In this document: positions 4,717-8,989 of the stretch, piece after piece
Layout: the number at the start of each line of letters is the position of its first letter
How positions within the stretch are numbered: the stretch's first letter is position 1
Source: Candidatus Bathyarchaeota archaeon
Lineage (GTDB): Archaea > Thermoproteota > Bathyarchaeia > Bathyarchaeales > DTEX01
Direction of reading: 5' to 3'
Assembly (NCBI GenBank): GCA_026414245.1
Contig: JAOAJJ010000042.1
Span: 1 to 8,989 of the forward strand
DNA: 8,989 nucleotides
Notes under the pieces: generated by a model
Seen by the model: only the letters and a program-made list of their open reading frames with translations
What the model was told of the DNA's origin: nothing
Databases searched by the model: none
Made by a program: the position numbers and the translations under genes

Positions 4717-5262
4717 TTGTCTAAGGGTGAGGGGGTAAAGCCTTCTAGAATAGATCCAAAGTTTAGGTATGAGGTTGCTAAAATGCTTGGAGGGAGAGAT
4801 GTTCTTCAATGTTTCCAATGTGGAACATGCACATCAGATTGCCCGGTTTCAAGGTTCAGCGAAAAGTATAGGCCTCGATATATTATCCGCATGGTGCAGC
4901 TGGGCTTAAAGGAAAGAGTTTTAAATAGCGATTTTCTTTGGCTATGTGCCTCATGCTTCACGTGTACGGATCGTTGCCCTCAAGGTGTTGAGGTTGCGAA
5001 CGTGATAAGAACGTTGAAGAATATGACTGCTATGGAGGGGCGTATACCCGAGGTATTTAAGGTTATTCTAGGCAATCTAGTTAAAACCGGCTACATATAT
5101 AGGATCCCTGATTCCAGGATTAAGAGGCGTGAGGAGCTCGGCTTACCGCCATTATCAAAGGTTAATATTGAGGGCTTGAATAAGTCCCTGCAGAACATAG
5201 GCATCGGTGAGATCCTTAAAGAGGTCTTACAGAAGGGCGGGGAGGTTGATATGTGGGTGTGA
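4717..5262 (+). CDS. hdrC: Heterodisulfide reductase subunit C (HdrC)
   Basis: The product is about 181 residues, the usual HdrC length when read from the TTG at 4717. It has two CxxCxxCxxxCP cubane [4Fe-4S] motifs: C32, C35, C38, C42 (CFQCGTCTSDCP) and C77, C80, C83, C87 (CASCFTCTDRCP). Between them lies the helix region PRYIIRMVQLGLK found in the family. In Hdr complexes HdrC passes electrons from HdrA to the catalytic HdrB. The reading frame stays open far upstream (to 4054) but there it runs antisense through hycI, and the sequence before residue 1 does not look like HdrC. The TTG start is supported by a good Shine-Dalgarno site. The gene is first in an operon with hdrB, whose start overlaps its end. 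No HdrA or hydrogenase gene is present, so the electron donor is unknown. A cytoplasmic location is expected. Confidence 0.92.
   Translation: MSKGEGVKPSRIDPKFRYEVAKMLGGRDVLQCFQCGTCTSDCPVSRFSEKYRPRYIIRMVQLGLKERVLNSDFLWLCASCFTCTDRCPQGVEVANVIRTLKNMTAMEGRIPEVFKVILGNLVKTGYIYRIPDSRIKRREELGLPPLSKVNIEGLNKSLQNIGIGEILKEVLQKGGEVDMWV
5241..5246 (+). promoter_or_regulatory. Ribosome-binding site of hdrB inside the end of hdrC
   Basis: GGAGGT lies 6 bases before GTG 5253 and 12 before GTG 5259. The spacing favours 5253. The second GTG overlaps the hdrC TGA as GTGA and would be the textbook coupled start, so the first two residues of HdrB are uncertain. Confidence 0.7.
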
Positions 5263-6143
5263 GCCAGAGATACCTGATTTATTTGGGCTGCGTCATACCT
5301 TATAGAGTCTCCTCCTACGAGGTCTCCGCGAGGAGGGTCTTAAATAAGCTGGATGTGGAATTAGTTGAGATGCCGGAGTTCAACTGCTGCGGTCTTCCAC
5401 TAGAGCCCCTAAGCCACAAGCTAACGCTGATCCTATCTGCAAGGAACCTTGCCATAGCGGAGCAGACCGGCCTAAACATTTTAACCCTCTGCCCCGGCTG
5501 CGCTGGCACACTGAAGAAGACTAGTAGGGAGTTAAAGGAGAGTAGGGCGCTTATGGAGGAGGTTAATAAGCACCTGGGTGAGAGCGGCTTAGAGTTTAAG
5601 GGGAATTTGGAGGTTAAACATGTCTCTCAAGTCTTAATCGAGGATGTTGGGCTTGATAAGATTAAGAAGAGTATTGTTAGACCACTTAGGAGTCTTAGGG
5701 TTGCGGAGCATAGTGGGTGCCACCTGTCAAGACCGAAGAAGCACATTGGGTTTGAGGATCCTGAGAACCCGCAGGCCTTAAAGATGCTTATCGGTGTAAC
5801 CGGGGCAAAGGCTATTGAATATGTGGGTGAGACCGAGTGCTGCGGCTCAACTATAGCCGCCATAGACGACAAAGTATCGTTATCGCTGGTTAGGGAGAAG
5901 CTCCTTCACGTTAGGGAGGCTGGTGCCGACGCGCTGATAACTATCTGTCCAGCCTGCCACATAATGTATGACGTTAATCAATCGCGGGCTGAGAAGATGT
6001 TCGGTGAAAAGTATAATGTTCCAGTGTTGCATTATACTCAGCTTCTCGGCTTAGCGATGGGTATGCAGCCTGAGGAGCTGGGTTTCGAAGAGCTGAGGGT
6101 TAAGCCAATAAAACTTCTGGAGAAGATTCAGTCTTCCAGGTAA
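5253..6143 (+). CDS. hdrB: Heterodisulfide reductase subunit B (HdrB)
   Basis: This 296-residue subunit carries the active site that reduces heterodisulfide (CoM-S-S-CoB in methanogens) in the cytoplasm. It has two CCG domains. The first has C13, C45-C46-G, C80 and C83 (LGCVIPYR, FNCCGLP, LCPGCAG). The second has C156, C196-C197-G, C232 and C235 (HSGCHLSRP, TECCGST, ICPACHIMYD). These ten cysteines match in number and spacing those that bind two noncubane [4Fe-4S] clusters in the methanogen HdrB structure, so catalysis at a disulfide is likely retained. Length is normal. The gene overlaps hdrC by 10 bases from GTG 5253 (4 bases if GTG 5259 is used), indicating translational coupling, and hypF follows 20 bases later. 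The physiological disulfide is unknown: no methanogenesis gene is visible, and other CoM-type or small-molecule thiols are possible. Confidence 0.94.
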   Translation: MGVSQRYLIYLGCVIPYRVSSYEVSARRVLNKLDVELVEMPEFNCCGLPLEPLSHKLTLILSARNLAIAEQTGLNILTLCPGCAGTLKKTSRELKESRALMEEVNKHLGESGLEFKGNLEVKHVSQVLIEDVGLDKIKKSIVRPLRSLRVAEHSGCHLSRPKKHIGFEDPENPQALKMLIGVTGAKAIEYVGETECCGSTIAAIDDKVSLSLVREKLLHVREAGADALITICPACHIMYDVNQSRAEKMFGEKYNVPVLHYTQLLGLAMGMQPEELGFEELRVKPIKLLEKIQSSR

Positions 6144-6163
6144 AAAGGATTGAAACTTGAGTT

Positions 6164-8446
6164 ATGCGTTTAAAGATAATTGTTTCAGGCATAGTTCAAG
6201 GGGTTGGCTTCCGCCCATTCGTGTATAGGATCGCTGTTAGAAATAATTTAAGGGGTTATGTTAGGAATAGAGGGGACTCATGTGTAGAGATAGTTGTTGA
6301 CGGTGAAGAAAAGGATATAAAGAGTTTTTTAAGGGATCTTGTCGAGAAGAAGCCTCCGCTAGCCAGAATCCATGAGGTTGTAGCTGCGCCAGTTGAGTCT
6401 TCAGGAGAATATTACGGGGATTTTAAGATATTTAAGAGCTCCGGGGAGGCTGAGGTATCCGGATCAATTATACCGCCGGATATAGCCATCTGCGACGAAT
6501 GCCTCATGGAGATGCGTAATCCATCCGATTTAAGATACGATTACTTCTTTATAACATGCGTAAACTGCGGTCCGAGATACACGATAATCGAGGATATTCC
6601 ATACGACAGGGAGAACACGACGATGCGGGACTTCCAGATGTGCAGCTTCTGTAGATCAGAGTACGTTAATCCAGCCAATAGGCGTTTCCACGCTCAGACA
6701 ATTGCATGCCCAAGATGCGGCCCCAAGGCTTATTTAACGGATGCTGATGGGTTGAGGGTTGATTATAGGGATCCGATTAGGGAGGCTGGAAAACTTGTTT
6801 CAGAGGGATACATTGTTGCTGTGAAGGGTTATGGAGGCTTCCACCTTGCTGCTTCAACGCTCCTCGATGAGCCTCTTAAGAGGCTTAGGGCGGCAAAGCA
6901 TAGGAGGCAGAAGCCCTTCGCAATAATGGCTAGAAGCCTGGAGGCAGCGAAGAGTTTCGCTAAGGTTAGCCCATGGGAGGAGAGAGCCCTAACATCCTAT
7001 GCACGTCCAATAGTTCTCTTAGAGAAGGGTGAAAGATATTATCTATCCGAGCTGGTTTCGCCCGGACTACATAATGTTGGCGTCATGCTTCCGTATACTG
7101 GACTACACTATATGCTCTTTGATCAGGTTTCGGATCCAGCCTTTGTTATGACGAGCGCCAACCCCCCAAACCAGCCGATAATCAAGGATGAGGAGGAGGC
7201 CTTCAGGAGGCTACGTGGTCTAGTAGACTACTTTTTACTTCACGATAGGCGTATAGCTCATAGATGCGACGACTCAGTCCTACGTATGCATGGTGATAGA
7301 ACCGTCTTTATAAGGCGGTCAAGGGGTTATGCTCCTGAACCGGTTAGGCTGAAGCTTAAGGCTAAGCGCTGCGCTCTCGGTCTCGGCGGTGAAGAGAATA
7401 ACACTGTATGCCTAATCGTCGGCGACAAGGCTTTCCTATCGCAGCATATAGGCGACGTCGAGAACCTTGAGACTCTGGAGTTTCTTGAATCCGCCTCCAT
7501 GAGGTTGATGCGCCTAACGAACAGCAGAGTTGATGTGGTTTCATGCGACTTACACCCAAAATTCGCTACGACGATGCTGGCTAAGAGGCTCTCTGAGGAG
7601 CACGGTTGGCGGATGTTTCAAATCCAGCATCATTACGCCCACACGGCAGCCCTAATGGCTGAGCACGGCTTAAGCGAGATCATAGCTGTATGCTGCGACG
7701 GATACGGCTATGGTGAGGATGGGGGCGCGTGGGGTGGAGAGATAGTTTTCGGCTCACTAAACCCGCCGGTTTTCAAGCGTCTAGGCTGCTTAGAGGAGCA
7801 GCCGTTGCTCGGCGGGGATCTGGCGACAAAGTATCCTCTAAGAATGGCGGCAGGCATACTCTACGGGCATGTGGATGTGGAGGGTTGGCTGCTGGAGAAC
7901 AGTGTGCACCTGCCTTACGGTTTAAGAGAGGCGCACTTAATGCTCTCGCAGTTTAGGAGAGGTGAGATTAAAATCAAAACTACTAGCTGCGGTAGGGTTC
8001 TAGACGCTGCCTCAGCGGTTTTAGGTGTATGCTATGAGAGGACTTATGAGGGTGAGCCCGCTATGAAACTTGAGTCCGCTGCTCTCCATGGGGAAGATAT
8101 TCTTAAGATTGAGCCGCAGATAAGCGGTCGAGTACTGAACACGACGGAAATAATGATCTCGCTATTTGAGGGAAAAGATAAGTTTTCTAGAAGGGATTTA
8201 GCCTATTCCATTCACGTTTATCTGGCTAGAGGTTTAGCGGAGCTGGCTATGGAGTTGGCTGTAGAGAATAATGTGAAGAATATTGGTTTTACCGGCGGGG
8301 TTGCATGTAACCAGATAATTACCGAGGAAATGCGCAGAATCATTGAGCAGCGTGGGTTAAACTTCTTTACACATGATTCTGTGCCGCCCGGCGACGGCGG
8401 GCTGTCCCTCGGGCAGGCTGTGGTTGCCTCCATAATTGAGTTTTAG
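6164..8446 (+). CDS. hypF: Carbamoyltransferase HypF ([NiFe]-hydrogenase maturation)
   Basis: HypF makes the cyanide ligands of the [NiFe] site: it activates carbamoyl phosphate with ATP and moves the carbamoyl group to the C-terminal cysteine of HypE. All domains are present in the 760 residues. Residues 1-90 are an acylphosphatase domain (VQGVGFRPFVYR, Arg17, Asn35). Two zinc fingers follow: C110/C113 with C132/C135, and C160/C163 with C182/C185. A YrdC-like domain spans about 205-395 (KGYGGFHLA, KPFAIM, VMTSANPPNQPI). A Kae1-like domain spans about 400-760, with the metal-binding HxxxH formed by H489/H490 and H493 (QHHYAH), CDGYGYGEDGGAWGGE (511-526), GRVLDAASAVLG (610-621) and FTGGVACNQ (709-717). 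Length is typical. The ATG at 6164 lies 20 bases after hdrB, with only a weak AGGATTGA ahead of it, so it is probably read from the hdrCB transcript. HypE, HypC, HypD, HypA and HypB are not in the window. Confidence 0.97.
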   Translation: MRLKIIVSGIVQGVGFRPFVYRIAVRNNLRGYVRNRGDSCVEIVVDGEEKDIKSFLRDLVEKKPPLARIHEVVAAPVESSGEYYGDFKIFKSSGEAEVSGSIIPPDIAICDECLMEMRNPSDLRYDYFFITCVNCGPRYTIIEDIPYDRENTTMRDFQMCSFCRSEYVNPANRRFHAQTIACPRCGPKAYLTDADGLRVDYRDPIREAGKLVSEGYIVAVKGYGGFHLAASTLLDEPLKRLRAAKHRRQKPFAIMARSLEAAKSFAKVSPWEERALTSYARPIVLLEKGERYYLSELVSPGLHNVGVMLPYTGLHYMLFDQVSDPAFVMTSANPPNQPIIKDEEEAFRRLRGLVDYFLLHDRRIAHRCDDSVLRMHGDRTVFIRRSRGYAPEPVRLKLKAKRCALGLGGEENNTVCLIVGDKAFLSQHIGDVENLETLEFLESASMRLMRLTNSRVDVVSCDLHPKFATTMLAKRLSEEHGWRMFQIQHHYAHTAALMAEHGLSEIIAVCCDGYGYGEDGGAWGGEIVFGSLNPPVFKRLGCLEEQPLLGGDLATKYPLRMAAGILYGHVDVEGWLLENSVHLPYGLREAHLMLSQFRRGEIKIKTTSCGRVLDAASAVLGVCYERTYEGEPAMKLESAALHGEDILKIEPQISGRVLNTTEIMISLFEGKDKFSRRDLAYSIHVYLARGLAELAMELAVENNVKNIGFTGGVACNQIITEEMRRIIEQRGLNFFTHDSVPPGDGGLSLGQAVVASIIEF

Positions 8447-8523
8447 AGACAGATTTGGGAGGCGAAAATGCGTTTAATGTGATTTAATGCGATGTGAAAG
8501 CCATAAACTGGCTATACTTCAAT

Positions 8524-8533
8524 CTTTATTTTT
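8524..8533 (+). terminator. Possible oligo-T terminator of the hdrC-hdrB-hypF operon
   Basis: CTTTATTTTT begins 78 bases after the hypF stop, and TTTTATG follows shortly at about 8540. There is no hairpin, as is normal for archaeal terminators. Support is by composition and position only. Confidence 0.3.
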
Positions 8534-8870
8534 CCGCAATTTTATGTCGACCTACCCTCTCCCTCCTCTAAAATCCCTTCTATATTCTCTTTCAGCAGGC
8601 ATTATTTTTCGCATTCATTTCATCACCGAAAAACTTCACACTCACCTAATCCAATCATTCATAGAGGAAGACTCTTCACAAGCGCTGGTTCCTACTGCTT
8701 TGCCGTAAGAAAAGGAGGAGAGGGGTTGTAAAGAAATATCGTAGCATACAGTATTTCGACCTAGTTTTTATAGAACAAGATATGGTGAAATAAATGGGAA
8801 TACGTTGTCCCATCATTCAAGCACAGAAAACTTAAAAAATTCCCTGGAATAAATCGATATCTGGAACAGT

Positions 8871-8878
8871 AAATTTAA
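8871..8878 (+). promoter_or_regulatory. TATA-like box for the pyrophosphatase gene
   Basis: AAATTTAA lies 53 bases before the ATG, predicting a start near 8900 and a leader of about 30 bases. AGGGGTTGA at 8915-8923 could then serve as a ribosome site. Confidence 0.35.
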
Positions 8879-8930
8879 TTGGGACGTGCCCTCACTGATT
8901 CATTGCCGCTTATTAGGGGTTGAGTAGCTT

Positions 8931-8989
8931 ATGGTTAACTTATGGCGTGATATCCCGCCCGGTGATGATCCACCCCACGTGGTTAATGC
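8931..8989 (+). CDS. ppa: Inorganic pyrophosphatase, N-terminal fragment (cut by window end)
   Basis: Only 19 full codons are visible. They read MVNLWRDIPPGDDPPHVVN, which matches the start of soluble family I pyrophosphatases of archaea (pattern NLWxDxPPGxxPPxVV). The cytoplasmic enzyme hydrolyses pyrophosphate to two phosphates with Mg2+ and drives biosynthetic reactions; the family is usually about 170-180 residues. The catalytic residues lie beyond the window. The ATG is preceded by AGGGGTTGA at a workable distance and by a separate TATA-like box, so this is probably its own transcription unit rather than part of the hypF operon. Confidence 0.85.
   Translation, partial: MVNLWRDIPPGDDPPHVVN

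Larger units (their letters stand above)
8447..8930. other. Gene-poor stretch between hypF and the pyrophosphatase
   Basis: I see no supportable gene in these 484 bases. Two adjacent near-identical 10-base units, TTTAATGTGA and TTTAATGCGA, occupy 8473-8492. A GGGAGGCG followed by ATG at 8468 resembles a translation start but stops after four codons. T-rich runs at 8524-8533 (CTTTATTTTT) could end the hypF transcript, as archaeal termination needs only oligo-T. Further TA-rich patches lie at 8760-8800 and 8831-8880. Open frames on either strand have a low-complexity or unconvincing composition. Confidence 0.6.

Noticed and set aside
8487..8708. Plus-strand open frame of 73 codons after hypF
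   Set aside because: Low-quality composition (Ser/Leu/Pro-rich), no ribosome site and no family resemblance.
8650..8710. Minus-strand peptide KAVGTSACEESSSMND, considered as the tail of a TnpB-like transposase gene
   Set aside because: Only a vague resemblance; no upstream TnpB motifs (zinc finger or RuvC acidic residues) can be found in any frame.
1..8989. CRISPR arrays or long tandem repeats
   Set aside because: No regularly spaced repeats seen; the only tandem repeat is two 10-base units at 8473-8492.

Overview
The window reads as a piece of an archaeal chromosome. AT-rich TATA-like boxes precede several genes, the heterodisulfide reductase subunits HdrC and HdrB are of the methanogen/archaeal type, the recombinase relic resembles archaeal XerA-like integrases, and the right edge opens an archaeal-style inorganic pyrophosphatase. 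Gene content (HdrBC with hydrogenase maturation factors, no methanogenesis genes seen) would fit a Bathyarchaeia-like anaerobe. That placement is an inference from protein style, not a computed one.

The left third (1-2500) is a gene graveyard around a tRNA. It holds a frameshifted SAM methyltransferase relic cut by the window edge (1-538), one intact divergent methyltransferase-like gene (631-1401), a small minus-strand gene broken by two compensating frameshifts (1497-1739), an intact tRNA-Ala(GGC) with the G3:U70 identity pair and an encoded CCA end (1831-1908), a heavily decayed tyrosine recombinase on the minus strand starting 19 bases beyond the tRNA (1927-2201), and a plus-strand relic of an unrecognised protein (2231-2478). 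The recombinase beside a tRNA 3' end suggests an old integration site that has since decayed.

The right two thirds (2517-8446) are compact, intact and redox/hydrogen related. On the minus strand lie a DUF362 protein with an internal two-cluster ferredoxin (2517-3785) and the HycI-type hydrogenase maturation protease (4080-4601). Diverging from hycI is a plus-strand operon hdrC-hdrB-hypF (4717-8446): hdrC and hdrB overlap, and hypF follows hdrB by 20 bases. HdrC carries two cubane [4Fe-4S] motifs. HdrB retains all ten cysteines expected for its two noncubane clusters. HypF keeps all its domains (acylphosphatase, two zinc fingers, YrdC-like, Kae1-like).

Taken together, the right-hand cluster couples synthesis of the NiFe(CN)2CO site (HypF) and C-terminal processing of a hydrogenase large subunit (HycI) with a thiol/disulfide-reducing module (HdrBC). 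No hydrogenase subunit, HdrA or other Hyp protein is encoded here, so the partners must lie elsewhere in the genome. The hycI-hdrC gap holds a TATA-like element usable in both directions and a perfect 14-bp palindrome. The DUF362-hycI gap holds several inverted repeats. After hypF come about 480 bases without a recognisable gene, then the first 19 codons of an inorganic pyrophosphatase.
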